DNA from: Spirulina subsalsa PCC 9445
GTDB lineage: Bacteria; Cyanobacteriota; Cyanobacteriia; Cyanobacteriales; Spirulinaceae
Assembly: GCF_000314005.1 (NCBI RefSeq)
Contig: NZ_JH980292.1
Span: 2,886,779 to 2,950,778, forward strand
DNA length: 64,000 nucleotides
Reading direction: 5' to 3'
Positions 25,259-34,112 of the stretch are shown here, one piece after another. The translations under genes were made by a program, and so were the position numbers. Under the pieces are notes generated by a model, which searched no databases, was not told where the DNA came from, and saw only the letters and a list, made by a program, of their open reading frames with translations. How positions within the stretch are numbered: the stretch's first letter is position 1; the number at the start of each line of letters is the position of its first letter.

Positions 25259-26404
25259 TTAATCTTTCGGTAGCAAATTTAATTCACCTGCTGGAGTAAT
25301 TTCGAGAGGGGTTTGAGGGAAATCACTCCCATTTAAACGGCGAATCAGTTGGATAGTACGCCCTTCAGGATCAGGATAGGGAATCCCGTCTGGGGTTAAC
25401 CGTAAGGGAATAATTTGCCCCCCTAAGAATCGACCATCTGCCTCTAATTCTACGGCTAAAATGAGCGAATAACCATTATATCCTTGGGTGTTTAAGGTAC
25501 GATAGCCGACAAAGTTTCCTAAAGAATAGGCAATTAAACGACCTCGATAAAGTTCGATGGCTCGGGGAACATGGGGGCCATGTCCTAAAATTAAATCGGC
25601 TCCATGATCAATCATAGTACGGGAAAATTGTACTAAATTCCCACGATTTTCTCCTAGAAACATTTCCGTTTGATTGCGGGTGTGGATGGCGTTCATCCCT
25701 TCTGCCCCTGCATGAACGGAAATGATCACAATATCGGCGTTTTGACTGGCTTGTTGGGCGAGGTTGCGCGCTTGGGCGAGGTCATGGATGGAGTTATGAT
25801 GTCCTAAGTAACTAAAGCCAATCCAGGCCACTTTAAGCCCGTTAGCTTCGGTATAAACAATCTTATTTTTTTCGCCGACGGCTAACATTCCCTGATTTTG
25901 AATATGGCGGATAGTGTCTTGATAACCTTGCACAGAAAAATCATGGGAGTGATTATTAGCCACACTGAGAATGGTAAATCCAGCCCGTTTTAAAACGGCG
26001 CTATGTTCCGGGGGACTGCGAAAGGCGTAGACTCGCCCCGCAGAGGGGCGTTTCGGGGTGTGGGGATGATTGGTTAGGGTACTCTCAAAGTTGGCAAAGA
26101 CAAAATCGGCATCGGTGAGTAAGGATTGTACTCGTTGAAACAAAGCATCGGGCTGGGGGGGGAGGCTGTTACTGGGGTAGTTAGTGCCTAAAATTGTGTC
26201 CCCGACGGCTTTAATGGTGACGGTAGAAATTTCTGGGCCAATGAAGGGGGGGTGAGGGGGTTCTGGAATTTCCCACTCGGGTAATATATCGCTAAAGGTT
26301 TGAGCCACTAAGGGGGGAGTCCATCCCGAGGCCCCTAGCATGACTGTAAAACCTAATAGGGTGAGGGAAAGCCCTCTCGTTCGCCAGACTGAAAAACCAA
26401 ACAT
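25259..26404 (-). CDS. CapA-family metallophosphatase-fold exported protein
   Basis: 381 residues with an N-terminal signal peptide (to about 35, LVAQ). The CapA motifs are V-G-D-T-I-L-G, A-N-F-E-S-T-L-T, A-N-N-H-S-H-D-F and G-H-G-P-H-V-P-R, which supply the Asp, Asn and His metal ligands of the calcineurin-like fold; L-G-N-F-V-G closes the domain. CapA proteins take part in poly-gamma-glutamate capsule synthesis in Bacillus, but without capBC here the function is open. An IS-like end lies just upstream. Confidence 0.82.
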   Translation of the reverse strand: MFGFSVWRTRGLSLTLLGFTVMLGASGWTPPLVAQTFSDILPEWEIPEPPHPPFIGPEISTVTIKAVGDTILGTNYPSNSLPPQPDALFQRVQSLLTDADFVFANFESTLTNHPHTPKRPSAGRVYAFRSPPEHSAVLKRAGFTILSVANNHSHDFSVQGYQDTIRHIQNQGMLAVGEKNKIVYTEANGLKVAWIGFSYLGHHNSIHDLAQARNLAQQASQNADIVIISVHAGAEGMNAIHTRNQTEMFLGENRGNLVQFSRTMIDHGADLILGHGPHVPRAIELYRGRLIAYSLGNFVGYRTLNTQGYNGYSLILAVELEADGRFLGGQIIPLRLTPDGIPYPDPEGRTIQLIRRLNGSDFPQTPLEITPAGELNLLPKD

Positions 26405-26442
26405 AATCGCTCAAAACCTTTAAGATTGTCTTAGCTTGTGAT

Positions 26443-26520
26443 GGCTTGACATCCTCACCACCTTGAACGGACGGTGCTAAGATTTATATTCAAGCCGCCC
26501 TAAAAGGGCGGGGTTTCAAC
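26443..26520. mobile_element. IS200/IS605-like terminal remnant
   Basis: GCTTGACATCCTCACCACC..GGACGGTG followed by the perfect hairpin CCGCCCT-AAA-AGGGCGG (26495-26511) and GGTTTCAACCCC has the look of an IS200/IS605 end in cyanobacteria. No transposase is present, so it is a solo end or a small non-autonomous copy. Confidence 0.5.
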
Positions 26521-26543
26521 CCCAAAGTTTTCGATGAAGTTAC

Positions 26544-26897
26544 ATGAATTCTAACAACCGTAGACTGTTGATATTCGCAAGTATTATTTTAAGTTTAGTT
26601 TTGGTGGGGATTATCTGGGCGCTGACGTTGCCTGCGACTTCGGCTCAATATCCTCGGGTGAGTCCTGCTGTGCCGATTGTACAGGCGGAACGGAAACCAG
26701 ATAGCGATCGCCTACAAGCCGTAATTGACTGTCTACCACCTGAATTAAGTATCAATAACAAGGATACTCGCGATCGCATTAACCGGGCGCTTGATGAAAT
26801 GCAGAACGAACAACTAGAGCGAATGTTCCAAGTCAAGGACAATCCGAAACTGAATGAGGCGGAGGAGAAGTTTGAGCGTTGTCTTAAAAATCAATAA
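26544..26897 (+). CDS. Hypothetical membrane-anchored protein
   Basis: 117 residues: one N-terminal membrane helix (about 8-30, LLIFASIILSLVLVGIIWAL), then a charged helical region with N-K-D-T-R-D-R-I-N-R-A-L-D-E-M-Q-N-E-Q-L-E-R-M and two cysteines (V-I-D-C and E-R-C). Probably periplasmic. Family not recognised; 110 bp upstream of exbB on the same strand. Confidence 0.55.
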   Translation: MNSNNRRLLIFASIILSLVLVGIIWALTLPATSAQYPRVSPAVPIVQAERKPDSDRLQAVIDCLPPELSINNKDTRDRINRALDEMQNEQLERMFQVKDNPKLNEAEEKFERCLKNQ

Positions 26898-27007
26898 TCA
26901 TTCCCCACTCTCCAGAAACCTCAGCCTTCAACTAACACTATGGCTCAAAAATACTATAGTAGACTGAATATTCTATGTAAGACGTAGTTCACCCATAAGG
27001 ACTCACC

Positions 27008-27712
27008 GTGACACCACAAGAACTAATTATCAAGGGCGGAATTGCCATTTGGCCGATTCTCTTTCTGTCTATACTCGCCCTAGGCGTAATTCTCGATCGT
27101 CTATGGTTTTGGGCGAGAGTTCTGTTGCAAGAACGGCAAATTCTGAACACGATTATGGAGTCTACCTTTCGCAACTGGGAAAGTGGCTCAGAAATTGCGA
27201 AGGACTACCGTCATCATCCCATTGGGCGGTTTCTCTTTGCCCCCCTCCAACTGCCCCAACCCGAACCGGATGTTTTCCACCTCGCCCTAGAAGCGGCGGC
27301 GGACGATGAGTTAGCTTTAATGCGACGGGGTGACAAAATCCTAGAAGCCGTGATTGCGCTTTCCCCCTTATTGGGACTCCTCGGCACCGTATTAGGGCTG
27401 ATTAATTCCCTCGGTTCCATCAGTATCAGTGACTTAGGAACCGCTTCCACGGCGGGAGTTACCCTAGGGATTGGGGAGTCTCTCATTTCAACGGCGGCGG
27501 GTTTGGTGGTGGCCATTGTGAGTTTAGCCTTTTACCGTCTGTTCCAGGCCTTTCTCTTTGGTCAGGTGCGGATTTTTCGCAAGGCGGGGAGTGATTTAGA
27601 ACTGCTCTATCGCCAGCATTGGGTGGAAAAGGAAGACCTGAAGTTTACGATTAATCCCCCAGCTTTGGTTAAAGGCCCTAAGAAAATTATTGACCCTCAA
27701 ACGGAAAAGTAG
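27008..27712 (+). CDS. exbB: ExbB/TolQ/MotA-family proton channel
   Basis: 234 residues, GTG start with AAGGA 6 bases before it. Three membrane segments at about 10-30, 115-140 and 150-180; the last two contain the family's [16 protein letters not shown] and [19 protein letters not shown]. With ExbD it forms a proton-driven motor in the cytoplasmic membrane energising outer-membrane import or envelope upkeep. No TonB gene is adjacent. A 205-bp repeat block separates it from exbD. Confidence 0.88.
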   Translation: MTPQELIIKGGIAIWPILFLSILALGVILDRLWFWARVLLQERQILNTIMESTFRNWESGSEIAKDYRHHPIGRFLFAPLQLPQPEPDVFHLALEAAADDELALMRRGDKILEAVIALSPLLGLLGTVLGLINSLGSISISDLGTASTAGVTLGIGESLISTAAGLVVAIVSLAFYRLFQAFLFGQVRIFRKAGSDLELLYRQHWVEKEDLKFTINPPALVKGPKKIIDPQTEK

Positions 27713-27926
27713 GGGAGCAGGGGAGCAGGGGAGAATTGATAATTATTCCCTCTTGCCTCTTCCCCGATTCCCGACTCCCGACTCCCGACTCCCGACTCCC
27801 GATTCCCGACTCCCGATTCCCGACTCCCGACTCCCGATTCCCGACTCCCGATTCCCGACTCCCGACTCCCGACTCCCGACTCCCGACTCCCGACTCCCGA
27901 CTCCCGATTCCTGATTCATTCAGCCA
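27713..27926. repeat. ACTCCCG heptamer array between exbB and exbD
   Basis: GGGAGCA copies at 27713-27732, then about twenty tandem GACTCCC/GATTCCC units (27764-27910), ending in CTGATTCATTCAGCC, the same outer terminus seen at other loci. Confidence 0.9.
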
Positions 27927-27967
27927 GCCTTAAATCTGTCCCAACTTGTCCTAACGGTGTTGAAATT

Positions 27968-28585
27968 ATGACTTCTGTTAATCCGAAGCGGAAACCCCCT
28001 AAAGCTCGTCCCTTGGCCTCTACGGTTCAACCTCTGAAGTTGTGGGTAGATAATCACCCTAATCAAGAGGTACGGATTGAAATTATTCCCTTAATTGATG
28101 TTATTTTCTGCATTCTGACCTTTTTCATTTTGGCGGCTGTGGGGTTTTCTCGTCAGCAGGCCATTAGTTTGGACTTACCCCGCGCTTCGACGGGGGCGGC
28201 ACAAATGCGGGAGATGTTGATTGTTAGTGTGGATGATTTTGGTCAGGTGTATGTGGAACAACAGCCTGTTTTAAATAAAAATCAACTGTCCCAAACGGTA
28301 GAGAATTATTTTCTCACTCGGCCCGATGGGTTAATGGTTTTATATGCCTCGAAAAGTAGCCGTTATGACGATGTAATCCAAGTTTTGGACATTTTACGTC
28401 AGGCGGGAGGCGATCGCGTGGCCTTAGCAACGTTACCGGAAGGCAGCACCGCACCGGAGGATCTCGCCCCCATGCCTTCGATTCCCACCACTCCCTCTAG
28501 TCCTATCCCCACCCTTCCCAGTCCCAATTTACCCACCAGTCCAGACCTTCCCGCTAGTCCTGATTTACCCACTGGGGAGGAGTAG
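27968..28585 (+). CDS. exbD: ExbD/TolR-family protein
   Basis: 205 residues: short cytoplasmic N-terminus, one membrane helix with the essential Asp in I-P-L-I-D-V-I-F-C-I-L-T-F-F-I-L (about 40-58), then a periplasmic domain. The last 50 residues are a Pro/Ser/Thr-rich tail with S-P-D-L-P repeats. Partner of ExbB upstream; the stator that carries the proton-sensing Asp. Confidence 0.88.
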   Translation: MTSVNPKRKPPKARPLASTVQPLKLWVDNHPNQEVRIEIIPLIDVIFCILTFFILAAVGFSRQQAISLDLPRASTGAAQMREMLIVSVDDFGQVYVEQQPVLNKNQLSQTVENYFLTRPDGLMVLYASKSSRYDDVIQVLDILRQAGGDRVALATLPEGSTAPEDLAPMPSIPTTPSSPIPTLPSPNLPTSPDLPASPDLPTGEE

Positions 28586-28586
28586 G

Positions 28587-28650
28587 GGGGGCAGGGGAGA
28601 ATTGATAATTCTTCCCTATTACCTATTACCTATTCCCCGTTCCCTGTTAA
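28587..28650. repeat. Short heptamer/TTACCTATTACC repeat
   Basis: GGGGGGGCAGGGGAG followed by TTACCTATTACCTATT and TTCCCTGTT, between exbD and the regulator. Same family as elsewhere. Confidence 0.7.
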
Positions 28651-29499
28651 CTACCGTAACGGCCACCATGAGACTTTATCCCGCGTGGCACTGTAGACCT
28701 CTTTTAAGCCTTCTGGGTCAATAACTTGGACTAAATCCCCTGATGCGTCATGGCCTTTAGCCGTTTGGAGTAAGCCAATTTGCTGCATTCCCTTGAGGAC
28801 TTGCTCCACAGTGCGCTGATTCAGTTGACAAGCACGAGCAATCACATCTACAGGGAGATCAAAACTATATATCTGCTGGGAGTCGGGTTGATTGCCTAAC
28901 TCTCGCTCTTGATAAATGAGGGCGCGGAGGAGGGCGGCGACGGCTTGGGGGGGGTAACTGCTACAGTTTAGGAGATGGTACTGGAACTTGGTGCGCAGTT
29001 CAAATAATAAACGGTAGCGATCGCGAAATTCCCCATTGTTCTCATAAAGACGCTGCACAACATCTAGAGGAATTTTAATCACTTGGGTGGTTTTATAGGC
29101 CTCTACCTGACTGGGGAAAGCCCGGTGCGCGGTGCCGTAACTAAACGGTAAACTCCTCATGCCAAAACACCCCCCCGGATAGGTAATCGCAATAATCCGG
29201 TCAAGGGGGGTGCTACGGGTGATCACTAGACCCTCATTGAGAATCACATACAAAACATCTAGAAATTCATCCGGCAGGTAAGCCGTAAACACCGGACGGT
29301 TAGAAAACAGTTTCTCTACCTTTAAACTCTCCGGTGGCAGGTCATTAGCCAACTCTGCCGCCTCTAAGCCTCGAAAGAGAAAATTCTGTTGGATCAAAAG
29401 TTCTAATAAATTCGGTTCTAAAACCTTGGCGCGCTTTGCCATCCCTATTAAATCCCGTAGTCTCGCCTCCATCATGGCATAAAGGCTCATGGTTTCCAT
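28651..29499 (-). CDS. cysR: Crp/Fnr-family regulator, probable CysR of sulfate uptake
   Basis: 282 residues: a cyclic-nucleotide-binding-like beta-roll at about 55-160 (G-L-V-I-T-R-S-T-P-L-D-R-I-I-A-I-T-Y-P-G-G-C-F-G-M-R) and a C-terminal winged HTH at about 215-265 (D-V-I-A-R-A-C-Q-L-N-Q-R-T-V-E-Q-V-L-K). It stands divergent from sbpA and the cys permease genes; in Synechococcus elongatus the Crp-like CysR sits in the sulfate permease cluster and governs sulfur-starvation genes. Ligand unknown. It likely binds the dyad 29522-29539. Confidence 0.75.
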   Translation of the reverse strand: METMSLYAMMEARLRDLIGMAKRAKVLEPNLLELLIQQNFLFRGLEAAELANDLPPESLKVEKLFSNRPVFTAYLPDEFLDVLYVILNEGLVITRSTPLDRIIAITYPGGCFGMRSLPFSYGTAHRAFPSQVEAYKTTQVIKIPLDVVQRLYENNGEFRDRYRLLFELRTKFQYHLLNCSSYPPQAVAALLRALIYQERELGNQPDSQQIYSFDLPVDVIARACQLNQRTVEQVLKGMQQIGLLQTAKGHDASGDLVQVIDPEGLKEVYSATRDKVSWWPLR

Positions 29500-29521
29500 T
29501 TTTCCTTGAATTTGTTTTTAA

Positions 29522-29539
29522 TTTGTATTGCAATACAAA
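29522..29539. promoter_or_regulatory. Perfect 18-bp dyad, candidate CysR operator
   Basis: TTTGTATTGCAATACAAA is exactly self-complementary. It lies 23 bp before the regulator start and 88 bp before sbpA in their shared control region. The GTA-N6-TAC core differs from an NtcA site (GTA-N8-TAC) by spacing. Confidence 0.6.
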
Positions 29540-29626
29540 CACAAATCGGGTAAAGTCAGAATACGATTTAACAGAATTTGTCCTGTAATGTCCTTGTCCG
29601 CTATCAATCGGAGTTAAACCAGAACA

Positions 29627-30658
29627 ATGAATCAGCCCAGACGCTTCATCAGTTGGCTATTTGCCGGAATTTTTGCCAGTTTTGCGATCGCCGCCTGCAC
29701 CACACCACAAGGCGGCACATCTGGAACGGCACAACTCACCCTTGTTTCCTATGCCGTCACCCAGAGAGCCTATGAGAACATCATTCCCAAGTTCGCCCAA
29801 GAGTGGGAAGCCAAAACCGGACAGAGAGTAGAATTTAACCAAAGTTACGCCGGCTCCGGGTCCCAAACTCGCGCCGTTATTGATGGATTAGAAGCCGATA
29901 TTGTCGCCCTTGCCTTAGCCTTAGATACCCAACGCATTGAAGAAGCAGGACTCATTGAATCCGGTTGGGAAGACGAACTTCCCAACGGTTCCATCGTCCA
30001 TAAATCCGTCGCCGCGTTAGTGAAACGAGACGAAAATATTAACGTTGAAAACTGGTCTGATCTCGCCAGAGATGACATTCAAGTAGTCACCGCCAACCCC
30101 AAAACCTCCGGGGGGGCAAGATGGAATTTTCTCGGCCTCTGGGGAGCCATTACCCAAGCCGGAGGCAGTGATGCACAAGCCTTAGAATTTGTCGAAGCTG
30201 TCTTTAAAAACGTCCCCGTTTTGCCCAAAGATGCGAGGGAATCGACCGATGTTTTCTATCATCAAGGTCAAGGGAATATCTTGATTAACTATGAAAATGA
30301 GGTAATTTTAGCCGCACAACAAGGGGATGTCAAACCCTATGTTATTCCAACAGATTACAACATTTCCATTGATAATCCTGTTACCCTTGTTGATGTCAAT
30401 GTAGATAAACACGGCACAAGAGAAGTCGCCCAGGCATTTGTTGAGTTTCTCTTTACCCCAGAGGCACAACGGGAATTTGCTAAAGTTGGATTCCGTCCTG
30501 TAGATGAAACCATAGCCGCCGAATTTTCTGCTCAATATCCCCAAGTTAATAACCTGTTTACCGTGACAGATTTAGGCGGTTGGGATGCGATTCAAACCAA
30601 GTTTTTTGACGATGGGGCAATTTTTGATCAAGTATTAGCCAAGGTTGGTAAATCCTAG
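29627..30658 (+). CDS. sbpA: Periplasmic sulfate-binding lipoprotein
   Basis: 343 residues. A lipoprotein signal with lipobox A-I-A-A-C24 is followed by the SbpA/Sbp fold: T-L-V-S-Y-A-V-T-Q-R-A-Y, F-N-Q-S-Y-A-G-S-G-S-Q-T-R-A-V, A-D-I-V-A-L-A-L, and N-P-K-T-S-G-G-A-R-W-N-F-L, the last being the oxyanion-binding loop. It delivers sulfate or thiosulfate to CysTWA. First gene of the rightward operon; a repeat block lies between it and the next gene. Confidence 0.93.
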   Translation: MNQPRRFISWLFAGIFASFAIAACTTPQGGTSGTAQLTLVSYAVTQRAYENIIPKFAQEWEAKTGQRVEFNQSYAGSGSQTRAVIDGLEADIVALALALDTQRIEEAGLIESGWEDELPNGSIVHKSVAALVKRDENINVENWSDLARDDIQVVTANPKTSGGARWNFLGLWGAITQAGGSDAQALEFVEAVFKNVPVLPKDARESTDVFYHQGQGNILINYENEVILAAQQGDVKPYVIPTDYNISIDNPVTLVDVNVDKHGTREVAQAFVEFLFTPEAQREFAKVGFRPVDETIAAEFSAQYPQVNNLFTVTDLGGWDAIQTKFFDDGAIFDQVLAKVGKS

Positions 30659-30659
30659 G

Positions 30660-30795
30660 TTAAGGGAACGAGGAACAGGGAACAGGAAGGGGAATCGGAA
30701 AAAGGCAAGCCTTTTTGATGATTTATCCCTAAAACCTTGCAACTTCTCGCTGTTAAAAGGGAACAGGGAACGGGGAACGGGGAACAGGGGAAATT
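30660..30795. repeat. GGGAACA-type repeats between sbpA and the NIL gene
   Basis: GGGAACG/GGAACAGG copies at 30663-30700 and 30760-30790 with unique sequence between. The rest of the gap to 30930 holds nothing recognisable. It may weaken read-through from sbpA into the permease genes. Confidence 0.8.
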
Positions 30796-30930
30796 CAGGT
30801 TTTTGTCCTCAAGTCTATTTAATTTGGTATAAACGCCTAAAATTCCTAGTAACAGTGCTTAGAAGGATATTTAGCAGACCCTAAATATATAGCCACAACA
30901 AAACCTCACATAATCTATTCTATTCCTCTG

Positions 30931-31245
30931 ATGAATAAACCTCCTGCTTTAGACCAAAACCAGCGTAAAACGGAAGTCCGTTTGAGGGTGAGAATCCCCC
31001 AACAATACCATCAAGAACCCGTCATCACCCACCTAGCCTCAAAATATCAACTAGAAGTGACCATCTTAGCCGCCATGTTAGGCGCAAATGCGAAAGGCGA
31101 CGGCTGGTTTGATTTAGCCCTCAGTGGTTCAGTCTCCCAGATTGAAAGTGCCTTAGTTTATCTCTCAGATTTAGATGTGGAAATCTTGAGCGGTAGTGCT
31201 TCTCTTGCGGGGTTACTCCGAGAACAAGAACCCGACGGTTGGTAA
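30931..31245 (+). CDS. NIL-domain protein of the sulfate permease cluster
   Basis: 104 residues; residues 14-95 form a NIL (ACT-like) domain: V-R-L-R-V-R-I-P, H-L-A-S-K-Y-Q-L-E-V-T-I-L-A-A, G-W-F-D-L-A-L-S-G. NIL domains sense sulfur amino acids in methionine ABC transporters, so a small free-standing one here may give feedback on sulfate import. That role is inference from position. 58 bp before cysT. Confidence 0.75.
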   Translation: MNKPPALDQNQRKTEVRLRVRIPQQYHQEPVITHLASKYQLEVTILAAMLGANAKGDGWFDLALSGSVSQIESALVYLSDLDVEILSGSASLAGLLREQEPDGW

Positions 31246-31303
31246 ACCCAATCATCCAAAATCTAAACTTCTCGAAAACTGAGTAAACGAAAAAATAGAG
31301 CCA

Positions 31304-32164
31304 ATGAATTCCCTTTTGTCAAGTTCTTTTAATCACAATTTGAAACGTATTTCTATCCCCAAGTTGCCCATTTCTATTCCTTGGTTTGTCACCCTAGGAT
31401 ATTTGGTTTTAATGTTGCTACTCCCCATCACAGCACTAATCACAAAATCCCTTACCCTAGGAGTAGATGAATTTTGGCGCATTGCGACCCAGCCCGTTTC
31501 TTTATCAGCTTATGGCGTGACCTTTATCACCGCTCTAGCCGCAGGATTAATTAATGGGGTAGTGGGAACATTAGTCGCTTGGGTGTTAGTTCGTTATGAA
31601 TTTCCCGGTCGAAAAATTATCGATGCGGCCGTTGATTTGCCCTTTGCCTTACCCACCTCTGTAGCCGGTTTAGTTTTAGCGACGGTGTATAGTGAACGGG
31701 GATGGATTGGTCAACTTTTTGCGCCCTTTGGTGTCCGAATTTCCTTTACTCGGCTAGGGGTATTTATCGCCATGTTATTTATTTCCTTACCCTTTATTGT
31801 GCGTACCCTACAACCTGTTTTACAGGAAATGGAAAAAGAAATTGAAGAGGCGGCTTGGTCTTTAGGTGCGTCCTCTTGGCAAACATTTAGCCGGGTTTTA
31901 TTGCCCCCCTTAATTCCCCCCATTTTAACCGGGGTAGCCTTGGGATTTTCCCGCGCTGTGGGGGAATATGGCTCAGTGGTGATTATTGCCTCAAACATCC
32001 CGTTTCGAGATTTAATTGCTCCGGTTTTAGTCTTTCAGCGTCTGGAACAATACGATTATGCGGGGGCAACGGTGATCGGAACGGTTTTATTAATGGTGTC
32101 ACTGGTGCTGTTATTAGTGATTAATTTCTTACAACAATGGGGTCGTAGTTATGCCATCAAGTAA
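31304..32164 (+). CDS. cysT: Sulfate ABC transporter permease CysT
   Basis: 286 residues with about six membrane segments. The EAA loop that docks with the ATPase is [23 protein letters not shown], followed by [12 protein letters not shown]. The 3' end overlaps cysW by 14 bp, as in other cys operons, consistent with coupled synthesis of the heterodimeric permease. Confidence 0.93.
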   Translation: MNSLLSSSFNHNLKRISIPKLPISIPWFVTLGYLVLMLLLPITALITKSLTLGVDEFWRIATQPVSLSAYGVTFITALAAGLINGVVGTLVAWVLVRYEFPGRKIIDAAVDLPFALPTSVAGLVLATVYSERGWIGQLFAPFGVRISFTRLGVFIAMLFISLPFIVRTLQPVLQEMEKEIEEAAWSLGASSWQTFSRVLLPPLIPPILTGVALGFSRAVGEYGSVVIIASNIPFRDLIAPVLVFQRLEQYDYAGATVIGTVLLMVSLVLLLVINFLQQWGRSYAIK

Positions 32165-32969
32165 CCAACCGAATCAGAGAATAAAATGGCTTTTAATTGG
32201 GTTAGCGGTGGGATATTTAGCTTTGATTTTGTTTATCCCGGCAGCGACTCTAGTTTATGAAGCTTTTCACCGAGGATTTATGCCTTTTTGGGAAGCGGTG
32301 AATACTCGATTTTTCCAAGCCGCTGTTTCTTTAACCTTAATTGCTGCCCTTATTTCTGTACCCATTAATACTATTTTCGGACTTTGTGCTGCTTGGGTCA
32401 TTGCGCGCAATCAATTTAGAGGTCGGGCTTTATTAATGAGCATTATTGATCTGCCGTTTTCTGTCTCTCCCGTTGTGGCAGGTTTGATGTTAATTCTGCT
32501 CTACGGTCGGATAGGTTGGTTTGGTCCGTTGTTAGACGGTGCAGGAATTCGGGTCATTTTTGCCCTACCGGGGATTGTGTTAGCGACGCTCTTTGTTACC
32601 CTGCCTTTTGTCGCCCGGGAAGTGATTCCGGTGTTGGAGGAAATGGGGTCAGACCAAGAGGAAGCCGCTCGAACTTTGGGCGCAAAAGATTGGCAGATTT
32701 TCTGGCGTGTTACGTTGCCTAATATTCGTTGGGGTTTGCTCTATGGGGTGTTGTTAACCAATGCGCGGGCAATGGGTGAATTTGGGGCGGTGGCGGTGGT
32801 TTCTGGGAGTATTATTGGTCGGACTTCAACCTTGCCAATTTTTGTCGAACAGGTCTACAAAAACTATCAAACCCAAGCGGCTTTTAGTGCGGCGGTGGTG
32901 TTGGGATTACTGGCGGCGGTTACGCTGGTGGTGAAAGATATTTTGGAAAAAAGAACTCACACAATTTAG
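32151..32969 (+). CDS. cysW: Sulfate ABC transporter permease CysW
   Basis: 272 residues, about six membrane segments, EAA loop [23 protein letters not shown] and the following [13 protein letters not shown] characteristic of CysW. Pairs with CysT. The ATG lies inside the end of cysT. Confidence 0.93.
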   Translation: MPSSNQPNQRIKWLLIGLAVGYLALILFIPAATLVYEAFHRGFMPFWEAVNTRFFQAAVSLTLIAALISVPINTIFGLCAAWVIARNQFRGRALLMSIIDLPFSVSPVVAGLMLILLYGRIGWFGPLLDGAGIRVIFALPGIVLATLFVTLPFVAREVIPVLEEMGSDQEEAARTLGAKDWQIFWRVTLPNIRWGLLYGVLLTNARAMGEFGAVAVVSGSIIGRTSTLPIFVEQVYKNYQTQAAFSAAVVLGLLAAVTLVVKDILEKRTHTI

Positions 32970-32978
32970 GAGGAAAAA

Positions 32979-33983
32979 ATGGGAATTATTATTGAACAAG
33001 TTTCTAAAGCCTTTGGTGATTTTCAAGCCTTACGTGATATTGATCTAGACATCAAGGATGGGACATTGGTTGCCCTATTGGGGCCGTCGGGGTCGGGGAA
33101 ATCAACCTTGTTGCGGACGATTGCAGGATTGGAACAACCGGATAGGGGGTCGATTTGGATTAATGGTCAAGATACGACTCATTTGGATGTGCGCGATCGC
33201 AATATTGGTTTCGTCTTCCAACATTACGCCCTGTTTAAGCATCTCACCGTTCGTCAAAATATCGCCTTTGGTCTAGAAATTCGCAAAACTCCCCCCAAAT
33301 TAGTTAAAGAAAAAACCCAAGACCTGTTAAGGTTGATTCAACTGGAAGGTTTAGGCGATCGCTACCCCAACCAACTTTCCGGGGGACAACGGCAACGAGT
33401 CGCCCTAGCGCGGGCGCTGGCCGTCAGTCCTCAAGTCCTCCTCCTCGATGAACCCTTTGGAGCCCTAGATGCTAAAGTGCGCAAGGAATTGCGCGTTTGG
33501 TTACGGCGACTTCATCAAGAGGTTCATGTGACCAGTGTTTTTGTCACCCACGACCAAGAAGAAGCCATGGAAGTGGCCGATCAAATTGTGGTAATGAATG
33601 AGGGGAAAATCGAACAAGTGGGCACCCCCACCGAGATTTATGATCATCCGGCCACACCCTTTGTCATGAGTTTTGTCGGGGAGGTAAACGTTTTACCCAG
33701 TCATGTGGATTTAATTCCCCGGAACGCGAAAGGGCGGGATGGTGCCGCCTTCATCCGCCCCCACGAGTTGGAAATAGTCCCCTTGGGTGCAGGAGAAGGC
33801 ACCCCTGCCATTGTGCGTCATATCACCCATTTAGGCTGGGAAACTCAAGTTGAGTTAGCCGTCGGTGAACTGGAAATTACCGCCCATTTAAGCCGAGAAC
33901 AGTTTACCCCCCTTAATTTAACCCTCGGCCAAAAGGTCTTAGTGCGTTCTCGCCATGCGAGATTCTTTCCCCAAGTCGCTTGA
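32979..33983 (+). CDS. cysA: Sulfate ABC transporter ATPase CysA
   Basis: 334 residues. Walker [11 protein letters not shown]-loop H-Y-A-L-F-K-H, signature L-S-G-G-Q-R-Q-R, Walker [12 protein letters not shown] and the H-loop T-H-D-Q-E-E-A are all present; the last 100 residues form the TOBE-type regulatory domain. AGGAGG precedes the ATG, 9 bp after cysW. Ends the sulfate operon. Confidence 0.95.
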   Translation: MGIIIEQVSKAFGDFQALRDIDLDIKDGTLVALLGPSGSGKSTLLRTIAGLEQPDRGSIWINGQDTTHLDVRDRNIGFVFQHYALFKHLTVRQNIAFGLEIRKTPPKLVKEKTQDLLRLIQLEGLGDRYPNQLSGGQRQRVALARALAVSPQVLLLDEPFGALDAKVRKELRVWLRRLHQEVHVTSVFVTHDQEEAMEVADQIVVMNEGKIEQVGTPTEIYDHPATPFVMSFVGEVNVLPSHVDLIPRNAKGRDGAAFIRPHELEIVPLGAGEGTPAIVRHITHLGWETQVELAVGELEITAHLSREQFTPLNLTLGQKVLVRSRHARFFPQVA

Positions 33984-33996
33984 TATATTGAGGATC

Positions 33997-34112
33997 TGCT
34001 GAATGACTGGCCTAGGGAACGGGGGGCAGGGGAGAGGAGGAATTAAGACTTATTACCTATTGCCTTTTCCCTATTCCCTATTCCCTAGCCCCACGAGCAG
34101 AGTTATTCAGCA
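33997..34112. repeat. Small repeat element with inverted ends at cysA/speA junction
   Basis: TGCTGAATGACT (33997-34008) and AGTTATTCAGCA (34101-34112) are inverted copies (11 of 12) bracketing heptamer-type sequence. MITE-like layout. The right end contains the TGA stop of speA (34107-34109 on the minus strand). Confidence 0.7.

Noticed and set aside
27690-27933. Two plus-strand frames rich in P-D-S-R-L-P
   Set aside because: They are direct translations of the ACTCCCG tandem repeat between exbB and exbD.
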